NCBI GenBank assembly: GCA_014529385.2
Contig: CM043960.1
Span: 75,558,410-75,622,409 of the forward strand
Direction of reading: 5' to 3'
DNA: 64,000 nucleotides
Source of the DNA: Adiantum capillus-veneris
Taxonomy: Eukaryota; Streptophyta; Polypodiopsida; Polypodiales; Pteridaceae
The notes under the pieces were generated by a model. The model saw nothing but the letters and a program-made list of their open reading frames with translations. It ran no database searches and had not been told where the DNA came from. This document shows, in pieces, positions 11,506 to 22,602 of the stretch; position 1 is the first letter of the stretch, and the number at the start of each line of letters is the position of its first letter. The translations under genes were made by a program, and so were the position numbers.

Positions 11506-12344
11506 ACAAAATGCAAGGGAGCTCTAGTCCGCCCAATTTTGCCTATATGTGTCCTCCATAGGCCGAGTGATGAGTGTATACTTACCTTGTTTGCTCATAT
11601 TTTTCATAGCACTTCAAACTCCCAAGCCCAAACAAAGCGTCAAGTCACATTTATAACAATGGTTGTTGGACCTCATGGGTATGAAGGCAACGAACTAAGT
11701 ACTGGTACTATCACTATTGTCAAGCTTGCCTTTGCCGTTGTCCTCTTAAGAACTCATGCATTTGCTTTTGGCTTCACAATCTCAAGCCAAACAATTGTTG
11801 GTTTCCTTGAGAATTGTGGTTGAGCATAGGCTGCTAATTGGATGGTTGATATGCTTTCCATAGCCGATAGTTGGTTTTGGTCAATGTCGTTGGCATTTGA
11901 GCAAGGGGGGCTTTGTTGAAGTTGCAAGACTGGACTTGATACCCTCTCAAACTCCAAAAGCCACATAAAACTCCACCAAGCCGCTACGTCCTAAGACAAT
12001 TCTCTTTCACTCCTCTACTTCAAGGCTCTTACAAGCCACCTTCCCAAAGCCAATCTGTACTACTTAAACTTTCCTTGGCAAACCTCTTCCTCACTTCCCC
12101 AAGGCAAGAATAACCTCCTCCAATGCCCCTCTCTTGGGTTGATATCTCCCAAAGCAAAGCTGCTTTTGACATCTTGTAGGAAAGCCGTGAAGCTGTGGTG
12201 ACACCCGCAAGGAAGAATGAGTGCATTTCTAAAAATTTTATAGATAGAAAAAAAGAGTCCATTTATTCATTTATCTTGAATGCAAAATCAATAAAAAGGC
12301 GTAAGCCTTTAATGAGAGAATTTTATTTTTTGAGAAACTATAGT
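9692..12344. other. AT-rich intergenic sequence, no gene recognised
   Basis: No open frame here shows family motifs. At 10980-11170 a loosely repeated segment occurs twice, each with a palindrome around CATGGAT..GATCCATG (11014-11031 and about 11129-11146), followed by CAATTGTGATTA-like sequence. The stretch 11560-12260 has scattered short frames on both strands with no recognised product. Confidence 0.45.
11441..11501. repeat. (CT)n microsatellite
   Basis: A pure CT run of 61 bases. Confidence 0.97.
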
Positions 12345-14988
12345 GCCTTTAGGTTAGTTCCAAAATTTTAAATACTCAATTGCCTTTGATTTATGGCATT
12401 TATCTCTATTGAGTAGTTTAGATAAACAAAAAAGAGTAACTTGAAAGTCAAGAATAAATTTTTGCGGGGTTTAGGGGTAAGTATAGATATTAATCACCAT
12501 TCATCATGCATACCAATTTGGATAAGTATGATCTCCATGCACCTATGGATAAAGAGAGTGCTTTCTACTCTCTCTAGGCCATATTAGCTTGGTACTCTAA
12601 AGAGCTTGAAATAACATCGTGGTCAGTGGTTAGTAACATTGTCAGTTAAAAGCACAAAAAATTAAAATAAATTGTTCTCCTAAATAAGAGCAAAGCTTGC
12701 TTATGGAAACATGAGAGCTTAAGCAGAATGAAAAGTAACCCAATTGTTTAAGATGTACAATGGGATGAAGATGACAAGAAACTTTACCTTCATGTATGTA
12801 TGGTAGAGTCTTCTCCTACCTTCAAGGATTATTGAAGAAGTGTGTTGGCGTAGCCGGCTCTCTCGCTCTTCACCTTCACTTGAAGGCCACCAATTGTGCT
12901 ACTTGAATTGAGAGGAAGGAATGAGACAAGTGAGATTCAAGCTATGGATAGCTTGAGGGTTAGGAGAGAGGAGAGGGGAGAGTGTAATGAGAAGAATAAG
13001 ATCAAGCTATGGCAAGATTGATTAGGGATTTGGCCATGGCTTCTCTTGGAGAGGGACGTGTGTGAAAGTGGCTCAGGCTATGGCTTTCCCAAGCTTACTC
13101 TCAAATTCGCACCTTGAAAACTGAAGGAGAGAAGTGTGACAAGTAGAGAAGCCCCCTTTTTATGCTTATTTTTTTATAAGAGCTTTCACTCTTCTTAATA
13201 GCTTATCCTCCTTATAGATAAGTTATTTTTACTTATCTTGATAACTTTTTTCATTTCAAAGCTTCTTTAACAAGTTACTTACTCTTCTTTCTTTTTACTT
13301 ATGCTGACTTTTTTGAGAGGAAAAAGCTAATTTCCCATGCATTGGTTATACCCATGTCTCCATGATGTAAACCAAAAGTGTCTTGTGAGTAAACTTTGGT
13401 GCTTTGATTTAACCCGAATTTACCCGAACTTTTTTTTGTTTTGTTTTTACTTTTGAAAGTCGATGGCTTAGATGCATTGGAAAAGAGTAAGAGCTACTAG
13501 GAGGAGGCCCTTACAAAATCCCCAACAAAAAGAAAGAGTTGTCCTTAGCTTAGAACAATAAAGGAAGGTGGTAAATCATCAACCACAAGTTACTTCTTTA
13601 ACTTCTAGGTAATGCTAATTCATTCTTCGCTAGCTATGTCATCTATATAAGCTGCAGTCCATCCTCATCTCGTACAGTAATCTTACCTCCATCTCTTTTT
13701 TTTTCCCCCATCTTCTTGCCAAGAGCTTCTTAGGATTATCTCTTTTAATCCGTTAGGGTGTGTCTTTGCCCATTAACTTACTTTATGGATGAATGGCAGG
13801 AGCTGGTTTTATATGTGGCCATTCCTCACCTTCAACAAGCAAGTGAATCTATAAGGATAAATTTTGTGGAGTGATATGAGCATCTGATCTTGGGAACTTC
13901 AATAGTGCAAACCAAATGATGGACGTTTCGAGGAATAACAAGGGTGACATTTTGGGGTTGAGATCAAGTTTTGCAACAATGTTCGCTTGGATATGGTTAT
14001 TGAAGCTATGGGTTTGGGCCCTCAATATTAGTGCGTGTTGAGGTCAATGCATTGTGGGTTCTCTGAGCGAGTCTTTTTGCTTGCAGAGTTCCTTCCTCAC
14101 CACAAGATATGCTTTCATCCTCATTTTGGCTTACCTCTTAGAGATTCTTTTGGCATATATCACCTGATACTAATGAGGCGGGTGTTATGATATTATGTCG
14201 AATTATTCCAATAAATGAGTTACCTAATATGTGTCTTACTTGTGATAGTTTCTTTTGTGATCATGTGATGGACGTACTTATTTTCTTGTAGAAAAATCTA
14301 TCTTCATTGTATCTCTTAACAAGTTGAGTGTATATTAATATCTTGATTCTTGTCTTGAGTCCTTCTTTTTTGATTTCTCTTGACAGGTATAGTTAGATTT
14401 GTCCTTGGTTTCCTATATCTGGTATTTTTAGAAGTCCTTGAGAGAATTTCAAATGTAACAAAATTTAGAAGTCCTAGAGAGAATTTCAAATATAACAAAA
14501 TTGATTTATATATTTATTTTACAATTCCATATAGTGACCTAAGTTACAAGTTTTAAATGATAACAATAATCTTGCTATTATTTACCTAAAAGCAGTCATA
14601 TTACCAAAAGGCATTTGTATTACAAAAGGTTGCATTACTTGAGTGACACAAAGGGTAACAAGATGGACCTTGTATTCATCAATTTCATAGAGTCACAAAA
14701 AGGAGAAAACAGATTATGAAAGGTGAGAAAACTGAGAAATAAGACGTTTCTTAGTCCTCCTAGGAAGCATCTTCGGTGGGATAGCCGTTCCACTAGACAA
14801 AAACCTCCTAAACCATGGAGCAGCTTCGAGTCCATGTATTAAATTTTCTCTAGCTCCATCCTCATACACTTCCTTAGTCTTGAGAATGGGAATTGTCGAC
14901 TTTGATTACTAGCATCCAAGGCATCATCTCATCCTTTACTGAAATGTAGTCTATTGTTGCCGATCTAGGTGGTTCAACGGTTGGCCTT
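12345..14988. other. left part of copy A, no gene recognised
   Basis: This 2.6-kb stretch precedes the copia element. CATAAAAAGG read on the minus strand (about 13156-13165) could be a TATA element, and TCTATATAAGCTGC on plus (about 13650) could be another. Purine-rich sequence at 12900-13130 and the promoter-like sites suggest an old LTR, but no terminal repeats were found. Short frames at 13900-14280 (plus) and 14635-14835 (minus) recur in copy B and show no family motif. The equivalent in copy B is 28430-31086. Confidence 0.4.
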
Positions 14989-15220
14989 TGTTGGAATTAG
15001 GGTTGCAAGAAAACACACACAATTTGTAGAAGACGAAGGAAGCTCAAGGCACACAATAGAGAGTGTATTACTTAGTGTGCAATGGAAATATAAGTTAGCC
15101 CTAGAGTGATGGGTGTATATACAATGCAAGAGGAAAAGAAACTCTTAGTGAGGGAAAAAATTCCCCGGTGGTCCTAAGTGTGTTCACACACATCACTACC
15201 ACATATATATGGAAGTGCCA
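14989..15220 (-). repeat. 3' LTR of copia copy A
   Basis: Read on plus it begins TGTTGGAATTAGGG and matches the LTR at 19615-19845 closely. The inner end is blurred: similarity fades after TATATGG near 15212. The end of the RNase H coding frame overlaps the LTR slightly. Confidence 0.85.
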
Positions 15221-15800
15221 TGCCTTGAGGACATGATCGAGTCCACAAAGGGGAATAAGCCCAAAGCTTTGCGAAAAGCTTTGAACTTCTCACAAGACAA
15301 TGACTTTGTGAAAAGATATGCAAGGTTGTACTGTGTTGGCACATAAGCGAAGTTGATATCTCCTGCTAAGAGCCTCTCCCTGACATAGTGGTAATGCATC
15401 TCAATGTGCTTTGTGCGAGCGTGAAAGACTGGGTTTCTCACAACTGCCAATGCGCTTTGACTATCAGTGTAGATAGTGTTGGCAGCGTCCTCTCCAACAC
15501 CCAAATCAGCCATAAGGTGTTTGAGCTATACACACTCAATCGTAGCTGTAAAGATGGTCCTGTACTCAGCCTCACAACTGGAAGTGACCACAATAGGTTG
15601 CTTCTTGCTCAACCATGATATGCATGAGCTGCCAAGCATGAAACAAAAACCACTTGTGGACACTCGTGTGTCAAAACAACCAGCTCAATTTGAGTTCAAA
15701 AAAGCATGCAAATCAGGAAGCAATAATCCCCCTTTGGTTAGACAAGCCAAGACGTAAAGTGCCACTCAAGTAGCAAACAATCCTCTTAACAACCTGTCAA
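15196..15800 (-). pseudogene. copia RNase H, copy A
   Basis: The C-terminal RNase H of the copia polyprotein removes the RNA template strand. On minus, a frame ending at 15196 contains YTDSQSALAV (about 15454-15483), HARTKHIEMHYHYVRE (about 15376-15423) and an LFTKSL motif (about 15295-15312), all hallmarks of copia RNase H. The upstream part, with the SKKK and SSCEAEY motifs, lies at about 15550-15620, partly in another frame. The Asp of YTDSQ and the Glu of EAEY are visible. Frameshifts make it a pseudogene. Confidence 0.85.
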
Positions 15801-15850
15801 TGCTTAGACCTTGGGCTATGCATGAATCTGCTGACCTGTGAGACTGCAAA

Positions 15851-16489
15851 CTAAGTATCCGGCCTAAGGTTGCATACATAAATGAGGCATCCAACAACAG
15901 TTTGGTAAAGAGTGACATCTGCAGGATCATCGGCATCATGAAGACTCAATTTCAAGACTGTTTCCATTGGAGTGGCAATAGGTTTCCAATCCTCAAGTCC
16001 AAACTTACATAGCAATGTCTCTATGTAACTTTTTAGACACAAGGCAATACCACCATCACACTGCTTAAATTGTATACCCAAGTAATGATGCAACAACCCC
16101 AAATATTTCATCTTGAAAGTAGCATTCAAATCAGCCTTAAATTCAGCAATTTGTCTCTCATTTGGTCCAATGATTAGCCACTCGTCCACATAATGAACCA
16201 CAATGAAAAGTACATCATCCTCACACTTTACAATCAATGTGCTTTCTATTGGACTGTTATGAAAGCCTGGTTTGACCAAATGAGTGCCAGCCTTCTCATA
16301 CCAAGCATGAGGAGATTGGTTCAACCCATTCAAATATTTGTTACATTTGCACACCTTATCCTCTTGTCCTTTCTTGACAAAACCGAGAGGCTGCATTACA
16401 TAAACTTCCTCAAATATGTCACCATTCAAGAAAGAAGTAACAATGTCTGATTGATGTACACTCCCAACCAAAATGAGCTTCCAATGCAC
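15851..16489 (-). pseudogene. copia reverse transcriptase, copy A
   Basis: A minus-strand frame of about 210 codons covers the central copia RT: QSDIVTSFLNG (a variant of the VKTAFLNG motif), VYVMQPLGF, LNGLNQSPHAWYEK, then the catalytic box and KYLGLLHHYLGIQ, ending near VVGCLIYV. The catalytic box, normally YVDD, reads YVDE (codons at about 16181-16192), so an essential Asp is Glu. Copy B has the same change, so the mutation predates the duplication. Neither end reaches a full RT domain in one frame. Confidence 0.88.
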
Positions 16490-16679
16490 ATAGAAAATGC
16501 ACAGTAGTCATACGACAAGTGGGAGCAAAAGTCTCTTCATAATCTAGCTGTGCATCACCCTTTGCAACAAGTCTTAGCGATCAATCTGACCATCCGGCTT
16601 GCATTTCAACCTGTAAACCCACTTCGTACCAATGGCCTTTTTTTGAGAAGGCAAATCACATAAAGTCAATGTGTCATTT

Positions 16680-17920
16680 TCTATAAGTGCATCATATTCT
16701 CATTACATGGAAACCATCCAATTTTTTGAATTTTGTGCTTCATCAAAAGAGATAGGTTCCTCAGCATCATGTAAGCTAGAAACAGCCAAAGCATAACAAT
16801 TTGATGCATAAGATGCATGGCGAGAACCTTAACGAGTGCGACTAGAGAAAGGTGCATCCAATTTACTGTCATGCAATGCATGCACCAACCATTTTAGCAT
16901 ACCTCTAGCCTGCTCATTTTCAGCCCTTTCCTCATCAAGTACATCATGTACATCTGCATTAGTAATAGGCTAATCTGTAACATTTTCAAAAACCCCCATT
17001 GGCTGTACATTGCCTCACTGGAATTTACATTCAAACTTCCACCACAGGAAAGAGGCAACAAAGTGTCATAAATATCCTGTGAGCTTATATTAATGTCTCT
17101 AATACATGACAGCAAGGGCTGAACAGAATCTTCCACAAACACAACATCCCATGAAACTAGAATATGCTTTGTTTGTGGATGATACAGCCTATAACCTTTG
17201 CTTTCAGCTCTATAACCAACAAAACTACATTTGACAGCCTTATCATCCAAATTAATGCGCTGTGTTTGTGGCACCAAAGCATATGCCAAACAACCAAAAA
17301 CATGCATGTGCTCAATAGAAGGCTTTCTATCATGCCATGCTTCCTATGTAGTCATAGACTGCAAAGCTTTCATAGGACACCTGCTAAGTACATAAATGGC
17401 ACACATGATGGCCTCAAGCCAAAACGAATGCAACAAAGCTTGAATTTTGATCATATACCATGCCATTTCTGTAAGTGCCCTATTTTTCCTCTCAGCAACA
17501 CCATTTTGCTGAGGTGTATAAGGCATTGTACATTGGTTTTTATCCCATGACTAGCTAGAAATGCATTAAATTCATGAGACATATACTCCCCCCCTTGATC
17601 GGAATGGAGGGTGCCCATAGCACATTTTGAGACATTTTTTGCCATAGCTAGAAATTGTTTGAAGCACATAAATACTTTGGACTTTGCTTTAAGCGGAAAT
17701 ACCTATGCATGCCTGGAGTAATCATCAATGAAAGTCACAAAGTAAAGGTAATTGCCCAAGGATGAAGTTTGCATGGGCCCACAAACATCACTATGCACAA
17801 GTTTCAACCTGCATGTGGCCCTAACTGAACCATCCTTTGGAAACTTAGAACCCTGCATCTTACTGTAAAAATTCAATTACCAAAATGTGCATGCCAAAGT
17901 TTTTCATTTGAAATAGACTT
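16680..17920 (-). pseudogene. copia integrase, copy A
   Basis: Integrase pieces in three frames on minus. The pre-integrase motif EKLWHAHFG is at about 17875-17905. The core has HSDQGGEYMS (about 17574-17603) with the second catalytic Asp. The third part, PQQNGVAERKNR (about 17478-17513), carries the catalytic Glu. The downstream domain has VFGCLAYALVP and CSFVGYR (about 17205-17305), typical of copia. A frameshift separates the Asp and Glu parts near 17527-17550. The region 16680-16900 on minus has further out-of-frame remnants. The protein joins element DNA to the genome; here it cannot be made. Confidence 0.85.
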
Positions 17921-18577
17921 TGAATCCGCAACTGCATTTGCAAAATTTTGCCCACACTTGTCATACAAAGTGAGCTTATACAACCGACGACATAAAATGC
18001 CAGATGCAACAATTTCCTCACCAAAACTGAGATCATGTATTGTACAGCTATCATCCACAAATTTGACTACAAGACCAAGTCTAGCAAGTACAGATATAGA
18101 CAAAAGCATCTTCTTGATCCCATGTACATAAAGTGCATCAACAAGTGTGAAAGAACTGCCATTTGCAGCAGTAAGCACAATCTTTCCAACATCTTGAATC
18201 AGATAAGAGACATTGTTGGCACAAGTAACCGAATTCCCATGAGGGACACATTCAATAGAGGTGAACAAATCACGATGTGAGCTAATGTGCTTTGTAGCGC
18301 CACTGTCAAAATACCACACATGTGAATTTGTAGCAACTAACATGCATGCATCATGGCCAACAGGATAATAAGTGCACTCTGCACTAAAAGTGCATTCTAT
18401 ATCAACATCAACATCAACATCATAGTCTCCTTTCACAGAAGACTCAACAATAGCTGCATTTGTAGTGGAAGGAGCATTAGTAGTGGAACTAGCCTCTTTC
18501 TTCTTAGATTCTTTGGCCTTCAAGTTAGGACATTGCTTGAGCAAGTGAGCATTAACTTTACAATAATGGCAACGCAT
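17921..18577 (-). pseudogene. copia zinc knuckle and protease, copy A
   Basis: On minus, the frame starts with a CCHC zinc knuckle, CHYC-X4-H-X4-C (about 18530-18573), followed by a lysine-rich spacer and an Asp-rich stretch, then protease with WYFDSGATKH. The active-site D-S-G is at 18299-18307 and intact. It continues with the SISVLARLG region. The gag part upstream is in a different frame; the shift falls near an A/T homopolymer at 18582-18588. The protease processes the copia polyprotein. Confidence 0.85.
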
Positions 18578-19251
18578 CTTATTTTTTTGGAAAATGATTC
18601 TTGCAACAACAATGTGGATAATGCATCAAACTTGACAACTTCAGGATTTCTTTGGGTCATAAGTATCCAAGTACTAGCAAAAGTCTGGTAAGAATCTGGT
18701 AAGGCATCAAGATCAGTTTGCACAAGGGAACTGTATGAAGCGACTTCTCCTGCAGAAATAAGTTGCTCATTGATATCCTTGACACCAGCAAGGAAAGTGT
18801 CCATGTCATCTTTTTCACGCATAATCTTCGACTCGAGCTCTTTACGCAACAATGCAGTTTTTGCCTCGTTGCGACTTGCATAAAGACCAGCCAAAATATC
18901 CCAAGCCTGTTTTGTAGATTTTGCTGAATGAATGTGAGGAGTAATAGTGCGCTTCACAGACAATGCAATCAATGCATGAGCCTCTGCATCTTTTACATCC
19001 TAATGAGCTTCTTCTACCGTAGGCAAAACAACTCTAACAAGAGCAATCCTTGTAGCAAGACCTGCAACATCCTCAACATCGCCTACATCCTTAGAACCAG
19101 GACGTATATCAATACCCTGCACAATATTCCAGACATCGTTTGACACAAGAACATGTTGCATCATGTAAGCCCACATAGAGTAATTGTCCCCATCCAATTT
19201 GTCCTCAGCAACAAACATCTTGAACACATGTGTGGTGTTCTTGTCAGCCAT
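18578..19251 (-). pseudogene. copia gag, copy A
   Basis: The ATG at 19249-19251 on minus opens a gag frame whose early motif LDGDNYSMWAYMMQHVL fits the copia gag N-terminus. A TAG at 19000-19002 interrupts it, and the same frame continues from 18999 with AWDILAGLY and the KELESKIMREKDDMDTFL segment typical of the UBN2/gag-polypeptide family. Gag forms the particle shell and binds element RNA. A frameshift separates it from the zinc knuckle. Confidence 0.82.
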
Positions 19252-19600
19252 GGCGAATGCCTTCACCTGATGTGAAAACTTCTTGAAAAGAGGAGAAACA
19301 AAGCGGGAACAACACGTGCTATATAGCACAAACCATAGAAGACTATAAGGGACCTGTTATGCAAAGAACGGTAGTGATAAAAATTCTACACAAAATGATG
19401 AAATAGCCTGTGTAGTACTGCTTGTAGTGGAAATAGAGGCCGAAATGAGCCCAAATCAAAATTTTGAGTGGACCAAGGTCTTCAAGCTTTCCCAAAATCT
19501 TTGTCGACCTACGAACGCTTGCCAAAGCTCACAAAAATTGGAGAAAGTGAGAAGGCATGTGCTTGGGCTGCTAGCGACTAAGTCTGGGAGGACGCAACCT

Positions 19601-19612
19601 ACTATGATACCA
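19601..19612 (-). promoter_or_regulatory. primer-binding site of copia copy A
   Basis: Read on minus, TGGTATCATAGT lies two bases inside the 5' LTR. The usual initiator tRNA-Met complement is TGGTATCAGAGC, so this copy has lost part of it, while copy B keeps the perfect match at 35716-35727. Confidence 0.85.
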
Positions 19613-19614
19613 AT

Positions 19615-19845
19615 TGTTGGAATTAGGGTTGCATGAAAACACACACAACTTGTAGAAGACGAAGGAAGTCAAGGCACACAATAGAGAGTGTATTACTTAG
19701 TGTGCAATGGAAATATACGCTAGCCCTAGAGTGATGGGCATATATACAATGCACATGGGGGGGGAAAAACTCATAGTGAGGTTAAAAATACCCCGGCGGT
19801 CCTAAGTGTGTTCACACACATCACTATCACATGTATATGGTAACA
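19615..19845 (-). repeat. 5' LTR of copia copy A
   Basis: About 231 bp. Read on plus it begins TGTTGGAATT and ends GGTAACA, giving TGTT/AACA inverted ends. It matches 14989-15220. Confidence 0.88.
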
Positions 19846-20057
19846 ACCTTTGAGCACAAAAATGAGTGGTAGGGGAAGTTCTTACTTGGGTTGGGTTTCT
19901 TTCTCTTGCTGCAATGTTTTTGAATTGTTCCCCTTGATTGGGGCAATTCTAAAAGTTAACATGGGTAGCCAAAAGACTAGGCCATTTCCTTGTGGGAATT
20001 CAACCTTCTTATGGCCAAATTCTAGGTGTTTATAACACTAAATTTGTCTCTCATTGG

Positions 20058-20463
20058 TCAAAAGAGCAGCATTTGCATGAACAAATGTGGTGGAGACTGG
20101 GGTTGGACAATTGGCTGCAGTTTAAATGGCACTTTTGGCGCTCTAGAGGGCTGATTGGGGTAAGAAGGCAGTTCGTGCTTTTTACTTGTGGTAGTACCTC
20201 CCTTAAAAATGCTCCTGTGTCTACACTTGGCTTGGATCACAATATCTGCCAATGATGCAAGTCGAAGGGACTCTACTTCAGGAGCCAAATCTTCTCCAAG
20301 CCCAATGATGAAGCGACTTAGCTTTTGTTCCTAAAGCATATCCTAAAAGTCGGACAAATTCTTTATAGTAAGCTTCAACAAACCTATTCCCCAGTTCATA
20401 AGAAATAAAATCATTCATCATCTTAGTGGTGGAGTAGTCTAGGGAGCATAATTCCCTACCTGG
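20058..20463 (-). pseudogene. gypsy gag fragment, minus strand, copy A
   Basis: Two minus-strand frames together resemble the C-terminal half of a Ty3/gypsy gag capsid domain: a FVEAYYKEFVRLL segment (about 20347-20385) and, after a frameshift, PEVESLRLASLADIVIQA (about 20230-20285), matching the usual ending in which a 'GL..P.V' turn is followed by an 'L..A..A' helix. It lies on the opposite strand to the gypsy2-family fragment that starts at 20464, so it comes from a different insertion. It recurs in copy B at 36159-36575. Confidence 0.6.
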
Positions 20464-20836
20464 TTGACAAAAAAAACACATATTTGGATGTGCGGAGCAT
20501 CTAAATGTGGAAGCTTGACAAAGGAAGATTGTATCCTAGAGCGATTAGTAGAAGATAAAAGCTACATGCGAGAGCCATTCTTAGAGGAGCTATTTGAACC
20601 CTTTGGATGGGAGCAAATACTAGAGACTCTAGATGTCTATGTGAACAAGCTAACACCCATGCAATTTTATGATGCAGACGGTTTTGACATAATGCGCTTC
20701 GAGATGGTGAATATTATCCTGAAACCAAAAGTGGAAACCAAAATGATGGAAACTCATGAAACGATCGATTGTAAACGAATAGTGGACGAGGTTTCCATTT
20801 GGATGTGAGTAACAATTATAAGGAGGAGCTTCATGA
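20464..20836 (+). pseudogene. gypsy2-family protease-RT linker fragment, copy A
   Basis: A plus-strand frame with THIWMCGASKCGSL, a LFEPFGWEQIL block and LDVYVNKLTPM is clearly homologous to the segment at 47871-48240 between protease and RT of gypsy2. I know no function for this linker. The match ends at 20836, where a small LTR element begins; the same family resumes as RT at 22603, lacking about 0.4 kb of intervening sequence. Confidence 0.8.
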
Positions 20837-21009
20837 TGAAGGGAATGGGATCGTGCTAGCTAGGGTGGATGAAAGACAAACATCGTGTACACAAGTGAGT
20901 GTGTAGGCTAGGTTATCACTCAAGTGAATTATGTTCCAAGATGAATTAACTTAGACTCATAAACACAATCTTGAGTAGTTGTTAAGCCATTACAAGCTCA
21001 CCATAAACA
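20837..21009 (-). repeat. 3' LTR of the small LTR element, copy A
   Basis: 173 bp, TGAAGGG...ATAAACA on plus, similar to 22466-22602. Confidence 0.78.
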
Positions 21010-22451
21010 AGAGAGACGTAACTTAAACAAGTGCTTCTTTCCCCCTTTTGTTGTGCAATCAGGTTTTATTGAAAAACAACTACAACGCAAAAATACTGAT
21101 GTAAAAGTATTGCTAATGCTGTTATCGGTTTTCTCTCCCCTTGAAGTGAAATTTGAAATTTCCCCATGGTGCCTTGGAGCAGTGTTTGTACTTGGAGACT
21201 CTCCAAGGCCAGTGTCTAGGCTCCGTACAATAACACAATGACATTATCCTCCGTAATGATGGATGTAGTGACATACATTGCAAAAATTGTTATTGGCTGC
21301 AAGATTTTCAATTTTAATGTGTACTTTAAAATTTTCCTTCAATGTGAAGTACCTCTTCACTCAAGGTGAAGTCACTCTTCATGATCTTCGATTGCTTGGG
21401 GAAGCCTTTGAGGTTCCATGAAGCCTCGAGGCTTGGCTGTGAATAGTCTTAGAGCCCCTTTTAAAGTGCTTGAAGATTTTACTGGGCCTGACAGCCTACG
21501 ATGCTTGTGCTCATTAGAAGGGCTCTTACAAGATCTTGATGCTTCTCTATGCGGGATTGCACCCCCTTTTATGCTCGTCTCCCTTTGTGTGCTTGGACCT
21601 TGGCGGTGCAAGAACTTCCGCGTGAAAGGAGTGCCTTGGTGGCGTGGGACTAAGGGCCCTTTGAGGGTGGAGCCGGGTCAAAGGTAGCACCTTGGTGTTG
21701 TGGGAGCGTCTACTTGTGGAGCCAAAAACGTCTTCAAGTGGATTTTATAAGTCACGTGCGGATGTTGACCAAAAGGGTGTGCTTGGTGTGCACGGTTGCT
21801 TGGGGACCTGCCTTCTAAACTCTCTAGATTTCACTACCAAGGTCAAGTCCGACCATAGTCCCCCACAAAATCCACAAAAGGTTTTGACCACCAAACCTTG
21901 CGGAGAGCAATACTCTACTTTCAACGGAGTAAGCCAACTAACCCTAGGTGCTTGGTTGTGACTGTGTCCAAAAATAGCCAATATAAATGTGCAGTAACAG
22001 GGCTTCACACACATTACACAGAACTAATAATAACATAAATTTGGGAAAGGAGAGGAGGGGGCTCTCATGCGTGGTTTGTAGAGTTTGAGGGCTGTATGGG
22101 AAGCTATCAATGAGCACTTCAAATTGATGTGCGTGATGCTAGAAGAAAATGAGTTGGATGAAATTAATTGAAGAGGCGAACCATGCAAAAATCGACACTA
22201 AAAAGAAATGTAAATGCAAATGTTAATTTAGGAAAACACTGATTTGCTAGTAGTTGCGATTTTCTCTCATAGATGAATGCAATGAACATGCCCAAGATCC
22301 ATGAGATTCACAATGCGATTGTGTAGCTTATTGCTACTAATACTTAATGAAAGAGAAGAGAAATCAAGTGTGTAATTAGAGGAATTAATTCGAGAATGCT
22401 AATCACTAACACACAAATGCATTACAACAATACTAGCTAGCAAACCATGTA

Positions 22452-22463
22452 GCTCTGATACCA
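22452..22463 (-). promoter_or_regulatory. primer-binding site of the small LTR element, copy A
   Basis: Read on minus, TGGTATCAGAGC, an exact 12-base match to the usual initiator tRNA-Met primer site, two bases from the LTR. Confidence 0.85.
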
Positions 22464-22465
22464 CT

Positions 22466-22602
22466 TGAAGGGAATGGGATTGTGCTAGGTACGGTGGAGA
22501 CAAACATCGTGTACACAAGTGAGTGTGTGAGGCTAAGCTATTACTCAAGCAAATTAGGTTCCAAGATGAATTAACTTGGACTCATAAAACTCACCATAAA
22601 CA
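22466..22602 (-). repeat. 5' LTR of the small LTR element, copy A
   Basis: 137 bp because of an internal deletion between ACTCATAAAA and CTCACCATAAAC; the copy B equivalent (38538-38704) is 167 bp. Confidence 0.8.

Larger units (their letters stand above)
14989..19845 (-). mobile_element. Ty1/copia retrotransposon, copy A
   Basis: A complete-length but dead copia element on the minus strand. Its 5' LTR is 19615-19845 and its 3' LTR 14989-15220. Read on minus, domain order is gag, zinc knuckle, protease, integrase, reverse transcriptase, RNase H, which is the copia order. A primer site complementary to initiator tRNA-Met sits two bases inside the 5' LTR. Candidate 5-bp flanks are GCCTT (14984-14988) and ACCTT (19846-19850), one mismatch from a target-site duplication. 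Coding is broken by many stops and frameshifts, most of them shared with copy B, so the element was dead before the block was duplicated. Confidence 0.92.
20837..22602 (-). mobile_element. small non-autonomous LTR element, copy A
   Basis: Direct repeats 20837-21009 and 22466-22602 begin TGAAGGGAATGGGAT on plus and end CCATAAACA, so ends are TG...CA. A perfect initiator tRNA-Met primer site lies two bases inside the right repeat on minus, which makes the right repeat the 5' LTR and the element minus-strand. The 1.44-kb interior shows no gag or pol motif on either strand, so the element must rely on another element's proteins (TRIM/LARD-like). It interrupts a gypsy2-family fragment. No clear target duplication is visible. 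The copy A 5' LTR lacks about 33 bases that copy B keeps. Confidence 0.78.

Noticed and set aside
15388-15757. Plus-strand open frames over the copia elements (also 16193-16450, 31543-31912, 33294-33608)
   Set aside because: They are antisense shadows of minus-strand copia RNase H, RT and integrase, which have the family motifs.
18405-18425. CATCAA triplet-like repeat as a CRISPR or satellite array
   Set aside because: Only a few 6-base units within copia coding sequence; no spacer structure.
20837-21009. 5-bp target duplication for the small LTR element
   Set aside because: Left flank CATGA and right flank AGCAA do not match; the host fragment also lacks sequence at the site, so no duplication is claimed.
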